Source: Mytilus edulis
Taxonomy: Eukaryota > Mollusca > Bivalvia > Mytilida > Mytilidae
Assembly: GCF_963676685.1 (NCBI RefSeq)
Contig: NC_092350.1
Location: forward strand, 8,359,486-8,423,485
DNA: 64,000 nt
Reading direction: 5' to 3'
The notes under the pieces: generated by a model
Seen by the model: the letters and a program-made list of their open reading frames with translations, nothing else
Database searches by the model: none
What the model was told of the DNA's origin: nothing
Shown: one piece after another, positions 36,822 to 51,480 of the stretch
Position numbering within the stretch: position 1 is the stretch's first letter
Layout: every line of letters starts with the position of its first letter
Program-made: the position numbers and the translations under genes

Positions 36822-39800
36822 GAAAGTAACCTGCACCGGAAGTAAACAATCACATTTTTACCAGGTTATTTACTGGTTACCTGCTTTGGCAACTATGTAA
36901 CCTTAACTTTCCAAAATATTTTATAAGACCATCAAATAAAAAAAGAATGATGCTTTCAGACACCCAACATACATGTTTATGACTCAGAAAAATTTAAGTG
37001 CATTGAAATGCAGGGTTAATTTTCTACAACTGTCAAATTCAAGGGAATATTTTTTTAGACCTACTTTCGTATGCAACCGGATGTGGCGTATCATCATTTG
37101 GTGGTATTACACCTAAAGAACACCTAAATGTCAAATAAACTTAATGTAATTTTTTTCCCTCCAATTGCAAGTTATTTCAAGCATAACTGCCAAGTTTTGT
37201 CTCAGTCAGATCTATAGTTTCAGAGAAAATCACTATAATGTAAGGCCATATCCTACGGCAATTTCAGTCTTATTTCTTCGACAAATCCAAATTTCAGTGT
37301 ATCATTATAAAATGCAGTGTTGACTAATATCTGATCAAAAACTCATGATCTATGCATTCAAACAATTAAATAGAATACAAAAGACAACTTTTAGATGATA
37401 AACAATTTTATTGCACCTTTTAGAGTTCATTTGAAGGTCTGTTTTGGTCTGTTTTGGTCCATTTTTCCTCCTTCCATCCTTTTTCATCAAAACTTGATAT
37501 CTTTTGTCTAAAAAATAAAACAAATGTGATTATTTCCCCACAAAAATGATATAAATGTAATGTTAAATCAATAATTAAAGTGTTTTAGCTGAAAGAACTG
37601 TCTCTATAAATGTTAACAGTCTACACGGAAGTTTCTAGAAGCCCTTATGTGTAACTCGAGTTTTTAGTCTGTTCGCCTAGTGTGACAAATAACGGTTCCC
37701 TTTCAGTCAACCATTTATTGTTACTGGTATCAAAGTCTTTTTATTTACTCATAACAGTATATTTCTAATAGATTTACACAAAGTGTCCACTTTCTTGTAT
37801 TTTACATTAGAAAATGGGGAGAAAGAGTAATAAAAAATACCTCAAAATGTTTTTAAAAAGGGTTATGTCCCTTGGAATGCTGGTACAAAAAATAATTGGT
37901 AAGAATTATAAAGTTTAAGTATGTGAGACTGGATTCTGATGTGTATAAATCCAGGGCAAATAAGTGTTTAGATGATTTATTGTCTGTGCAAAATGTAGAT
38001 GGCACAATGGCAAATTGTAAACTTTTGCGGCCAAAAAAAACACAAAAAACATGATGATAGTTGATACTTACTTTAATGCTGAAGTGTCATCTGCAGACCA
38101 ATTCACATATAAGATTTTTCAACAGAATGCTCTTCAGAACATGTGAACACTGAAATAAAAAATTCACATGTTGTATAAACAAAACTGTTAGGGTATTATT
38201 TAAAATTTAACACAGTAAACTAAATACAGCTTTGTCTGTCCACCCATTTGACTTAGAAAACACCCGTAAACCCCCATTTCAAGGCAATTTTACCTCAAAC
38301 GTGCTTTCTGTGTCTCAATCCATTCCGAATAGTCCATGTTTACAATGTATGAACTGGTTTATTAATAACTTTTAAAAATGAAAGTACAATAAGGTCACGA
38401 GTGCACATGTAGTTTCCCTAAATAGGTGTAATACCACCATTGATTTTTCCCTATTAGTCTTTGTTAAATTGGTACTTTAAAAAAAAATGTACAGAATTTA
38501 CCTTTATTTCAACCAAAGAAATACTTTGCATGAATAAAGTTTAATCCTTTCCAGTGCTACAGTGAAAATTTCACACTACATTTCATTGCATATAAGAAAG
38601 TAACCTGCACCGGAAGTAAACAATCACATTTTTACCAGGTTATTTACTGGTTACCTGCTTTGGCAACTATGTAACCTTAACTTTCCAAAATATTTTATAA
38701 GACCATCAAATAAAAAAAGAATGATGCTTTCAGACACCCAACATACATGTTTATGACTCAGAAAAATTTAAGTGCATTGAAATGCAGGGTTAATTTTCTA
38801 CAACTGTCAAATTCAAGGGAATATTTTTTTAGACCTACTTTCGTATGCAACCGGATGTGGCGTATCATCATTTGGTGGTATTACACCTAAAGAACACCTA
38901 AATGTCAAATAAACTTAATGTAATTTTTTTCCCTCCAATTGCAAGTTATTTCAAGCATAACTGCCAAGTTTTGTCTCAGTCAGATCTATAGTTTCAGAGA
39001 AAATCACTATAATGTAAGGCCATATCCTACGGCAATTTCAGTCTTATTTCTTCGACAAATCCAAATTTCAGTGTATCATTATAAAATGCAGTGTTGACTA
39101 ATATCTGATCAAAAACTCATGATCTATGCATTCAAACAATTAAATAGAATACAAAAGACAACTTTTAGATGATAAACAATTTTATTGCACCTTTTAGAGT
39201 TCATTTGAAGGTCTGTTTTGGTCTGTTTTGGTCCATTTTTCCTCCTTCCATCCTTTTTCATCAAAACTTGATATCTTTTGTCTAAAAAATAAAACAAATG
39301 TGATTATTTCCCCACAAAAATGATATAAATGTAATGTTAAATCAATAATTAAAGTGTTTTAGCTGAAAGAACTGTCTCTATAAATGTTAACAGTCTACAC
39401 GGAAGTTTCTAGAAGCCCTTATGTGTAACTCGAGTTTTTAGTCTGTTCGCCTAGTGTGACAAATAACGGTTCCCTTTCAGTCAACCATTTATTGTTACTG
39501 GTATCAAAGTCTTTTTATTTACTCATAACAGTATATTTCTAATAGATTTACACAAAGTGTCCACTTTCTTGTATTTTACATTAGAAAATGGGGAGAAAGA
39601 GTAATAAAAAATACCTCAAAATGTTTTTAAAAAGGGTTATGTCCCTTGGAATGCTGGTACAAAAAATAATTGGTAAGAATTATAAAGTTTAAGTATGTGA
39701 GACTGGATTCTGATGTGTATAAATCCAGGGCAAATAAGTGTTTAGATGATTTATTGTCTGTGCAAAATGTAGATGGCACAATGGCAAATTGTAAACTTTT

Positions 39801-42800
39801 GCGGCCAAAAAAAACACAAAAAACATGATGATAGTTGATACTTACTTTAATGCTGAAGTGTCATCTGCAGACCAATTCACATATAAGATTTTTCAACAGA
39901 ATGCTCTTCAGAACATGTGAACACTGAAATAAAAAATTCACATGTTGTATAAACAAAACTGTTAGGGTATTATTTAAAATTTAACACAGTAAACTAAATA
40001 CAGCTTTGTCTGTCCACCCATTTGACTTAGAAAACACCCGTAAACCCCCATTTCAAGGCAATTTTACCTCAAACGTGCTTTCTGTGTCTCAATCCATTCC
40101 GAATAGTCCATGTTTACAATGTATGAACTGGTTTATTAATAACTTTTAAAAATGAAAGTACAATAAGGTCACGAGTGCACATGTAGTTTCCCTAAATAGG
40201 TGTAATACCACCATTGATTTTTCCCTATTAGTCTTTGTTAAATTGGTACTTTAAAAAAAAATGTACAGAATTTACCTTTATTTCAACCAAAGAAATACTT
40301 TGCATGAATAAAGTTTAATCCTTTCCAGTGCTACAGTGAAAATTTCACACTACATTTCATTGCATATAAGAAAGTAACCTGCACCGGAAGTAAACAATCA
40401 CATTTTTACCAGGTTATTTACTGGTTACCTGCTTTGGCAACTATGTAACCTTAACTTTCCAAAATATTTTATAAGACCATCAAATAAAAAAAGAATGATG
40501 CTTTCAGACACCCAACATACATGTTTATGACTCAGAAAAATTTAAGTGCATTGAAATGCAGGGTTAATTTTCTACAACTGTCAAATTCAAGGGAATATTT
40601 TTTTAGACCTACTTTCGTATGCAACCGGATGTGGCGTATCATCATTTGGTGGTATTACACCTAAAGAACACCTAAATGTCAAATAAACTTAATGTAATTT
40701 TTTTCCCTCCAATTGCAAGTTATTTCAAGCATAACTGCCAAGTTTTGTCTCAGTCAGATCTATAGTTTCAGAGAAAATCACTATAATGTAAGGCCATATC
40801 CTACGGCAATTTCAGTCTTATTTCTTCGACAAATCCAAATTTCAGTGTATCATTATAAAATGCAGTGTTGACTAATATCTGATCAAAAACTCATGATCTA
40901 TGCATTCAAACAATTAAATAGAATACAAAAGACAACTTTTAGATGATAAACAATTTTATTGCACCTTTTAGAGTTCATTTGAAGGTCTGTTTTGGTCTGT
41001 TTTGGTCCATTTTTCCTCCTTCCATCCTTTTTCATCAAAACTTGATATCTTTTGTCTAAAAAATAAAACAAATGTGATTATTTCCCCACAAAAATGATAT
41101 AAATGTAATGTTAAATCAATAATTAAAGTGTTTTAGCTGAAAGAACTGTCTCTATAAATGTTAACAGTCTACACGGAAGTTTCTAGAAGCCCTTATGTGT
41201 AACTCGAGTTTTTAGTCTGTTCGCCTAGTGTGACAAATAACGGTTCCCTTTCAGTCAACCATTTATTGTTACTGGTATCAAAGTCTTTTTATTTACTCAT
41301 AACAGTATATTTCTAATAGATTTACACAAAGTGTCCACTTTCTTGTATTTTACATTAGAAAATGGGGAGAAAGAGTAATAAAAAATACCTCAAAATGTTT
41401 TTAAAAAGGGTTATGTCCCTTGGAATGCTGGTACAAAAAATAATTGGTAAGAATTATAAAGTTTAAGTATGTGAGACTGGATTCTGATGTGTATAAATCC
41501 AGGGCAAATAAGTGTTTAGATGATTTATTGTCTGTGCAAAATGTAGATGGCACAATGGCAAATTGTAAACTTTTGCGGCCAAAAAAAACACAAAAAACAT
41601 GATGATAGTTGATACTTACTTTAATGCTGAAGTGTCATCTGCAGACCAATTCACATATAAGATTTTTCAACAGAATGCTCTTCAGAACATGTGAACACTG
41701 AAATAAAAAATTCACATGTTGTATAAACAAAACTGTTAGGGTATTATTTAAAATTTAACACAGTAAACTAAATACAGCTTTGTCTGTCCACCCATTTGAC
41801 TTAGAAAACACCCGTAAACCCCCATTTCAAGGCAATTTTACCTCAAACGTGCTTTCTGTGTCTCAATCCATTCCGAATAGTCCATGTTTACAATGTATGA
41901 ACTGGTTTATTAATAACTTTTAAAAATGAAAGTACAATAAGGTCACGAGTGCACATGTAGTTTCCCTAAATAGGTGTAATACCACCATTGATTTTTCCCT
42001 ATTAGTCTTTGTTAAATTGGTACTTTAAAAAAAAATGTACAGAATTTACCTTTATTTCAACCAAAGAAATACTTTGCATGAATAAAGTTTAATCCTTTCC
42101 AGTGCTACAGTGAAAATTTCACACTACATTTCATTGCATATAAGAAAGTAACCTGCACCGGAAGTAAACAATCACATTTTTACCAGGTTATTTACTGGTT
42201 ACCTGCTTTGGCAACTATGTAACCTTAACTTTCCAAAATATTTTATAAGACCATCAAATAAAAAAAGAATGATGCTTTCAGACACCCAACATACATGTTT
42301 ATGACTCAGAAAAATTTAAGTGCATTGAAATGCAGGGTTAATTTTCTACAACTGTCAAATTCAAGGGAATATTTTTTTAGACCTACTTTCGTATGCAACC
42401 GGATGTGGCGTATCATCATTTGGTGGTATTACACCTAAAGAACACCTAAATGTCAAATAAACTTAATGTAATTTTTTTCCCTCCAATTGCAAGTTATTTC
42501 AAGCATAACTGCCAAGTTTTGTCTCAGTCAGATCTATAGTTTCAGAGAAAATCACTATAATGTAAGGCCATATCCTACGGCAATTTCAGTCTTATTTCTT
42601 CGACAAATCCAAATTTCAGTGTATCATTATAAAATGCAGTGTTGACTAATATCTGATCAAAAACTCATGATCTATGCATTCAAACAATTAAATAGAATAC
42701 AAAAGACAACTTTTAGATGATAAACAATTTTATTGCACCTTTTAGAGTTCATTTGAAGGTCTGTTTTGGTCTGTTTTGGTCCATTTTTCCTCCTTCCATC

Positions 42801-45800
42801 CTTTTTCATCAAAACTTGATATCTTTTGTCTAAAAAATAAAACAAATGTGATTATTTCCCCACAAAAATGATATAAATGTAATGTTAAATCAATAATTAA
42901 AGTGTTTTAGCTGAAAGAACTGTCTCTATAAATGTTAACAGTCTACACGGAAGTTTCTAGAAGCCCTTATGTGTAACTCGAGTTTTTAGTCTGTTCGCCT
43001 AGTGTGACAAATAACGGTTCCCTTTCAGTCAACCATTTATTGTTACTGGTATCAAAGTCTTTTTATTTACTCATAACAGTATATTTCTAATAGATTTACA
43101 CAAAGTGTCCACTTTCTTGTATTTTACATTAGAAAATGGGGAGAAAGAGTAATAAAAAATACCTCAAAATGTTTTTAAAAAGGGTTATGTCCCTTGGAAT
43201 GCTGGTACAAAAAATAATTGGTAAGAATTATAAAGTTTAAGTATGTGAGACTGGATTCTGATGTGTATAAATCCAGGGCAAATAAGTGTTTAGATGATTT
43301 ATTGTCTGTGCAAAATGTAGATGGCACAATGGCAAATTGTAAACTTTTGCGGCCAAAAAAAACACAAAAAACATGATGATAGTTGATACTTACTTTAATG
43401 CTGAAGTGTCATCTGCAGACCAATTCACATATAAGATTTTTCAACAGAATGCTCTTCAGAACATGTGAACACTGAAATAAAAAATTCACATGTTGTATAA
43501 ACAAAACTGTTAGGGTATTATTTAAAATTTAACACAGTAAACTAAATACAGCTTTGTCTGTCCACCCATTTGACTTAGAAAACACCCGTAAACCCCCATT
43601 TCAAGGCAATTTTACCTCAAACGTGCTTTCTGTGTCTCAATCCATTCCGAATAGTCCATGTTTACAATGTATGAACTGGTTTATTAATAACTTTTAAAAA
43701 TGAAAGTACAATAAGGTCACGAGTGCACATGTAGTTTCCCTAAAGAACACCTAAATGTCAAATAAACTTAATGTAATTTTTTTCCCTCCAATTGCAAGTT
43801 ATTTCAAGCATAACTGCCAAGTTTTGTCTCAGTCAGATCTATAGTTTCAGAGAAAATCACTATAATGTAAGGCCATATCCTACGGCAATTTCAGTCTTAT
43901 TTCTTCGACAAATCCAAATTTCAGTGTATCATTATAAAATGCAGTGTTGACTAATATCTGATCAAAAACTCATGATCTATGCATTCAAACAATTAAATAG
44001 AATACAAAAGACAACTTTTAGATGATAAACAATTTTATTGCACCTTTTAGAGTTCATTTGAAGGTCTGTTTTGGTCTGTTTTGGTCCATTTTTCCTCCTT
44101 CCATCCTTTTTCATCAAAACTTGATATCTTTTGTCTAAAAAATAAAACAAATGTGATTATTTCCCCACAAAAATGATATAAATGTAATGTTAAATCAATA
44201 ATTAAAGTGTTTTAGCTGAAAGAACTGTCTCTATAAATGTTAACAGTCTACACGGAAGTTTCTAGAAGCCCTTATGTGTAACTCGAGTTTTTAGTCTGTT
44301 CGCCTAGTGTGACAAATAACGGTTCCCTTTCAGTCAACCATTTATTGTTACTGGTATCAAAGTCTTTTTATTTACTCATAACAGTATATTTCTAATAGAT
44401 TTACACAAAGTGTCCACTTTCTTGTATTTTACATTAGAAAATGGGGAGAAAGAGTAATAAAAAATACCTCAAAATGTTTTTAAAAAGGGTTATGTCCCTT
44501 GGAATGCTGGTACAAAAAATAATTGGTAAGAATTATAAAGTTTAAGTATGTGAGACTGGATTCTGATGTGTATAAATCCAGGGCAAATAAGTGTTTAGAT
44601 GATTTATTGTCTGTGCAAAATGTAGATGGCACAATGGCAAATTGTAAACTTTTGCGGCCAAAAAAAACACAAAAAACATGATGATAGTTGATACTTACTT
44701 TAATGCTGAAGTGTCATCTGCAGACCAATTCACATATAAGATTTTTCAACAGAATGCTCTTCAGAACATGTGAACACTGAAATAAAAAATTCACATGTTG
44801 TATAAACAAAACTGTTAGGGTATTATTTAAAATTTAACACAGTAAACTAAATACAGCTTTGTCTGTCCACCCATTTGACTTAGAAAACACCCGTAAACCC
44901 CCATTTCAAGGCAATTTTACCTCAAACGTGCTTTCTGTGTCTCAATCCATTCCGAATAGTCCATGTTTACAATGTATGAACTGGTTTATTAATAACTTTT
45001 AAAAATGAAAGTACAATAAGGTCACGAGTGCACATGTAGTTTCCCTAAATAGGTGTAATACCACCATTGATTTTTCCCTATTAGTCTTTGTTAAATTGGT
45101 ACTTTAAAAAAAAATGTACAGAATTTACCTTTATTTCAACCAAAGAAATACTTTGCATGAATAAAGTTTAATCCTTTCCAGTGCTACAGTGAAAATTTCA
45201 CACTACATTTCATTGCATATAAGAAAGTAACCTGCACCGGAAGTAAACAATCACATTTTTACCAGGTTATTTACTGGTTACCTGCTTTGGCAACTATGTA
45301 ACCTTAACTTTCCAAAATATTTTATAAGACCATCAAATAAAAAAAGAATGATGCTTTCAGACACCCAACATACATGTTTATGACTCAGAAAAATTTAAGT
45401 GCATTGAAATGCAGGGTTAATTTTCTACAACTGTCAAATTCAAGGGAATATTTTTTTAGACCTACTTTCGTATGCAACCGGATGTGGCGTATCATCATTT
45501 GGTGGTATTACACCTAAAGAACACCTAAATGTCAAATAAACTTAATGTAATTTTTTTCCCTCCAATTGCAAGTTATTTCAAGCATAACTGCCAAGTTTTG
45601 TCTCAGTCAGATCTATAGTTTCAGAGAAAATCACTATAATGTAAGGCCATATCCTACGGCAATTTCAGTCTTATTTCTTCGACAAATCCAAATTTCAGTG
45701 TATCATTATAAAATGCAGTGTTGACTAATATCTGATCAAAAACTCATGATCTATGCATTCAAACAATTAAATAGAATACAAAAGACAACTTTTAGATGAT

Positions 45801-48800
45801 AAACAATTTTATTGCACCTTTTAGAGTTCATTTGAAGGTCTGTTTTGGTCTGTTTTGGTCCATTTTTCCTCCTTCCATCCTTTTTCATCAAAACTTGATA
45901 TCTTTTGTCTAAAAAATAAAACAAATGTGATTATTTCCCCACAAAAATGATATAAATGTAATGTTAAATCAATAATTAAAGTGTTTTAGCTGAAAGAACT
46001 GTCTCTATAAATGTTAACAGTCTACACGGAAGTTTCTAGAAGCCCTTATGTGTAACTCGAGTTTTTAGTCTGTTCGCCTAGTGTGACAAATAACGGTTCC
46101 CTTTCAGTCAACCATTTATTGTTACTGGTATCAAAGTCTTTTTATTTACTCATAACAGTATATTTCTAATAGATTTACACAAAGTGTCCACTTTCTTGTA
46201 TTTTACATTAGAAAATGGGGAGAAAGAGTAATAAAAAATACCTCAAAATGTTTTTAAAAAGGGTTATGTCCCTTGGAATGCTGGTACAAAAAATAATTGG
46301 TAAGAATTATAAAGTTTAAGTATGTGAGACTGGATTCTGATGTGTATAAATCCAGGGCAAATAAGTGTTTAGATGATTTATTGTCTGTGCAAAATGTAGA
46401 TGGCACAATGGCAAATTGTAAACTTTTGCGGCCAAAAAAAACACAAAAAACATGATGATAGTTGATACTTACTTTAATGCTGAAGTGTCATCTGCAGACC
46501 AATTCACATATAAGATTTTTCAACAGAATGCTCTTCAGAACATGTGAACACTGAAATAAAAAATTCACATGTTGTATAAACAAAACTGTTAGGGTATTAT
46601 TTAAAATTTAACACAGTAAACTAAATACAGCTTTGTCTGTCCACCCATTTGACTTAGAAAACACCCGTAAACCCCCATTTCAAGGCAATTTTACCTCAAA
46701 CGTGCTTTCTGTGTCTCAATCCATTCCGAATAGTCCATGTTTACAATGTATGAACTGGTTTATTAATAACTTTTAAAAATGAAAGTACAATAAGGTCACG
46801 AGTGCACATGTAGTTTCCCTAAATAGGTGTAATACCACCATTGATTTTTCCCTATTAGTCTTTGTTAAATTGGTACTTTAAAAAAAAATGTACAGAATTT
46901 ACCTTTATTTCAACCAAAGAAATACTTTGCATGAATAAAGTTTAATCCTTTCCAGTGCTACAGTGAAAATTTCACACTACATTTCATTGCATATAAGAAA
47001 GTAACCTGCACCGGAAGTAAACAATCACATTTTTACCAGGTTATTTACTGGTTACCTGCTTTGGCAACTATGTAACCTTAACTTTCCAAAATATTTTATA
47101 AGACCATCAAATAAAAAAAGAATGATGCTTTCAGACACCCAACATACATGTTTATGACTCAGAAAAATTTAAGTGCATTGAAATGCAGGGTTAATTTTCT
47201 ACAACTGTCAAATTCAAGGGAATATTTTTTTAGACCTACTTTCGTATGCAACCGGATGTGGCGTATCATCATTTGGTGGTATTACACCTAAAGAACACCT
47301 AAATGTCAAATAAACTTAATGTAATTTTTTTCCCTCCAATTGCAAGTTATTTCAAGCATAACTGCCAAGTTTTGTCTCAGTCAGATCTATAGTTTCAGAG
47401 AAAATCACTATAATGTAAGGCCATATCCTACGGCAATTTCAGTCTTATTTCTTCGACAAATCCAAATTTCAGTGTATCATTATAAAATGCAGTGTTGACT
47501 AATATCTGATCAAAAACTCATGATCTATGCATTCAAACAATTAAATAGAATACAAAAGACAACTTTTAGATGATAAACAATTTTATTGCACCTTTTAGAG
47601 TTCATTTGAAGGTCTGTTTTGGTCTGTTTTGGTCCATTTTTCCTCCTTCCATCCTTTTTCATCAAAACTTGATATCTTTTGTCTAAAAAATAAAACAAAT
47701 GTGATTATTTCCCCACAAAAATGATATAAATGTAATGTTAAATCAATAATTAAAGTGTTTTAGCTGAAAGAACTGTCTCTATAAATGTTAACAGTCTACA
47801 CGGAAGTTTCTAGAAGCCCTTATGTGTAACTCGAGTTTTTAGTCTGTTCGCCTAGTGTGACAAATAACGGTTCCCTTTCAGTCAACCATTTATTGTTACT
47901 GGTATCAAAGTCTTTTTATTTACTCATAACAGTATATTTCTAATAGATTTACACAAAGTGTCCACTTTCTTGTATTTTACATTAGAAAATGGGGAGAAAG
48001 AGTAATAAAAAATACCTCAAAATGTTTTTAAAAAGGGTTATGTCCCTTGGAATGCTGGTACAAAAAATAATTGGTAAGAATTATAAAGTTTAAGTATGTG
48101 AGACTGGATTCTGATGTGTATAAATCCAGGGCAAATAAGTGTTTAGATGATTTATTGTCTGTGCAAAATGTAGATGGCACAATGGCAAATTGTAAACTTT
48201 TGCGGCCAAAAAAAACACAAAAAACATGATGATAGTTGATACTTACTTTAATGCTGAAGTGTCATCTGCAGACCAATTCACATATAAGATTTTTCAACAG
48301 AATGCTCTTCAGAACATGTGAACACTGAAATAAAAAATTCACATGTTGTATAAACAAAACTGTTAGGGTATTATTTAAAATTTAACACAGTAAACTAAAT
48401 ACAGCTTTGTCTGTCCACCCATTTGACTTAGAAAACACCCGTAAACCCCCATTTCAAGGCAATTTTACCTCAAACGTGCTTTCTGTGTCTCAATCCATTC
48501 CGAATAGTCCATGTTTACAATGTATGAACTGGTTTATTAATAACTTTTAAAAATGAAAGTACAATAAGGTCACGAGTGCACATGTAGTTTCCCTAAAGAA
48601 CACCTAAATGTCAAATAAACTTAATGTAATTTTTTTCCCTCCAATTGCAAGTTATTTCAAGCATAACTGCCAAGTTTTGTCTCAGTCAGATCTATAGTTT
48701 CAGAGAAAATCACTATAATGTAAGGCCATATCCTACGGCAATTTCAGTCTTATTTCTTCGACAAATCCAAATTTCAGTGTATCATTATAAAATGCAGTGT

Positions 48801-49903
48801 TGACTAATATCTGATCAAAAACTCATGATCTATGCATTCAAACAATTAAATAGAATACAAAAGACAACTTTTAGATGATAAACAATTTTATTGCACCTTT
48901 TAGAGTTCATTTGAAGGTCTGTTTTGGTCTGTTTTGGTCCATTTTTCCTCCTTCCATCCTTTTTCATCAAAACTTGATATCTTTTGTCTAAAAAATAAAA
49001 CAAATGTGATTATTTCCCCACAAAAATGATATAAATGTAATGTTAAATCAATAATTAAAGTGTTTTAGCTGAAAGAACTGTCTCTATAAATGTTAACAGT
49101 CTACACGGAAGTTTCTAGAAGCCCTTATGTGTAACTCGAGTTTTTAGTCTGTTCGCCTAGTGTGACAAATAACGGTTCCCTTTCAGTCAACCATTTATTG
49201 TTACTGGTATCAAAGTCTTTTTATTTACTCATAACAGTATATTTCTAATAGATTTACACAAAGTGTCCACTTTCTTGTATTTTACATTAGAAAATGGGGA
49301 GAAAGAGTAATAAAAAATACCTCAAAATGTTTTTAAAAAGGGTTATGTCCCTTGGAATGCTGGTACAAAAAATAATTGGTAAGAATTATAAAGTTTAAGT
49401 ATGTGAGACTGGATTCTGATGTGTATAAATCCAGGGCAAATAAGTGTTTAGATGATTTATTGTCTGTGCAAAATGTAGATGGCACAATGGCAAATTGTAA
49501 ACTTTTGCGGCCAAAAAAAACACAAAAAACATGATGATAGTTGATACTTACTTTAATGCTGAAGTGTCATCTGCAGACCAATTCACATATAAGATTTTTC
49601 AACAGAATGCTCTTCAGAACATGTGAACACTGAAATAAAAAATTCACATGTTGTATAAACAAAACTGTTAGGGTATTATTTAAAATTTAACACAGTAAAC
49701 TAAATACAGCTTTGTCTGTCCACCCATTTGACTTAGAAAACACCCGTAAACCCCCATTTCAAGGCAATTTTACCTCAAACGTGCTTTCTGTGTCTCAATC
49801 CATTCCGAATAGTCCATGTTTACAATGTATGAACTGGTTTATTAATAACTTTTAAAAATGAAAGTACAATAAGGTCACGAGTGCACATGTAGTTTCCCTA
49901 AAT

Positions 49904-50368
49904 AGGTGTAATACCACCATTGATTTTTCCCTATTAGTCTTTGTTAAATTGGTACTTTAAAAAAAAATGTACAGAATTTACCTTTATTTCAACCAAAGAA
50001 ATACTTTGCATGAATAAAGTTTAATCCTTTCCAGTGCTACAGTGAAAATTTCACACTACATTTCATTGCATATAAGAAAGTAACCTGCACCGGAAGTAAA
50101 CAATCACATTTTTACCAGGTTATTTACTGGTTACCTGCTTTGGCAACTATGTAACCTTAACTTTCCAAAATATTTTATAAGACCATCAAATAAAAAAAGA
50201 ATGATGCTTTCAGACACCCAACATACATGTTTATGACTCAGAAAAATTTAAGTGCATTGAAATGCAGGGTTAATTTTCTACAACTGTCAAATTCAAGGGA
50301 ATATTTTTTTAGACCTACTTTCGTATGCAACCGGATGTGGCGTATCATCATTTGGTGGTATTACACCT
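49904..50368 (+). mobile_element. Terminal module A at the right end of the array
   Basis: An intact 465-bp module with both 16-bp inverted repeats. On its right it is followed not by module B but by unique sequence beginning TTTATACCATTTTTTG. The array therefore starts and ends with the same outward-facing inverted-repeat sequence (18175 and 50368). The right flank lacks the A seen at most internal copies but resembles the right flank of the copy ending at 25266 (TTATAAAG). Confidence 0.85.
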
Positions 50369-51194
50369 TTTATACCATTTTTTGTTTAATTTATAAATGC
50401 CATTTTCATTTAATTTAAAACTTCTTTATGCAAAAATATTGTCCATTGTTTCCTTCCGCCCAACCTAACTCAATCCTGCTTTCCTAATCTCAAACATTTA
50501 ATTGCATTATAATATAATAAGGGGATTGCAACCAAACATAACAAATACATATGTCTCTAAAGTGCATCTTAGAATGCTTTTAAACGACCAAAGTCAAATT
50601 AAACCTTCTATCGGGGTACAAAAATAAATCGAATAGACATTATAGAAAGTGCTTTGAAAGCATATTCTATCTTTACAGTTTTCCGTATTTTTAAAGGGCT
50701 AATCGTCCACATTATCACCAAATCAGCTAGACCAATTATTCATATAGAACACTATCGTGCACAAGGTCATGTCAATGACTCCTTTACACTAAACCTATTG
50801 GATGTTGGATGTGTAATGATAGATAATTTAGTCTGAGATACATGATTTTCTTATTAGTTGTTATTAGCTTTGAATTAGCTGTCATTTACTGCAAGTTCTG
50901 GATATGTACTTATTGTCTTTGTGTTGTTCGGATGTACAAGTACCCGGCCATGTCCACTCTGTGTTTTTTGTTAGATGCATTTCTATTTGTATCCTTTTGA
51001 TGAGTTAAGCCTTTTTCGAGTTCTCTCATTGATAATCATACGACATCTTATCATTTTTATAGCTGTTGTATTCTGCAAACCATGTTCTAGTCAATTTTTT
51101 GGTTTTTTCATACACGATGTTTGTTTACTATAAACTAGCATGCGAAAGATGGGTACAATGAGTGCGTAAAATCATATATATGATCGGAGTTTAG
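50369..51194. other. Right unique flank of the array, nothing recognised
   Basis: AT-rich with no supported gene. The short plus-strand frame that begins in module A at 50227 and runs into this flank is a chance extension. Confidence 0.45.
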
Positions 51195-51480
51195 TGTGGT
51201 GTTCATTTCCCTGAACTAGCATACGTTATTGGTTAAGATCAGCGTAAGCCCGCTTTCTGATGCGGCATTTCTCGCTGCGTTGAAAACCCATTGGTGGCAT
51301 TGAGTTTTGTGTCCTTCTCAATTGTCGGATTGTTGTCTATTTGAAATATTCCCAGTATCGATTCTCTTACTACCTCTTACTTCAATTCACTTTGATTTTG
51401 CCATTTGATTAGGGACTTTCCTTTTTGAATTGTCTTTTGAGTTCAGTTTTTATGTGATTTTACTTTTTGCTAAAGGTTTG
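51195..51480 (+). repeat. Diverged partial copy of the 11879-12790 repeat
   Basis: Order-preserved matches include the CATTTCCCTGAACTAGCATA phrase, a GCGGCATTTCTCGCTGCGTT block (compare 12338-12358) and CGGATTGTTGTCTATTTGA. The TTTTGCCATTTGATTAGGG tail matches the second half of the earlier repeat. The segment between the two halves is missing. Confidence 0.6.

Larger units (their letters stand above)
18174..50368 (+). repeat. 32-kb head-to-tail array of modules A (465 bp) and B (1305 bp)
   Basis: The A+B period is 1774 bp where A is present and 1305 bp where it is absent. Module A starts: 18175, 21254, 23028, 24802, 26579, 28354, 31432, 33208, 34982, one partly inside the gap (ends 37114), 38424, 40198, 41972, 45051, 46825, 49904. 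Module B starts (at GAACACCTAAATG): 18643, 19948, 21722, 23496, 25274, 27048, 28820, 30128, 31899, 33676, 35451, 37118, 38892, 40666, 42440, 43745, 45519, 47293, 48598. B joins B directly at 19948, 30128, 43745 and 48598. All modules have the same orientation, and A forms both ends. By eye, copies look identical or nearly so outside about 25.26-36.05 kb. The copy number is a minimum because of the gap. Confidence 0.95.

Noticed and set aside
18174..50368. CRISPR-like or gene-cluster interpretation of the tandem array
   Set aside because: The units are over 1 kb, lack unique spacers and carry only broken frames. The context is eukaryotic.
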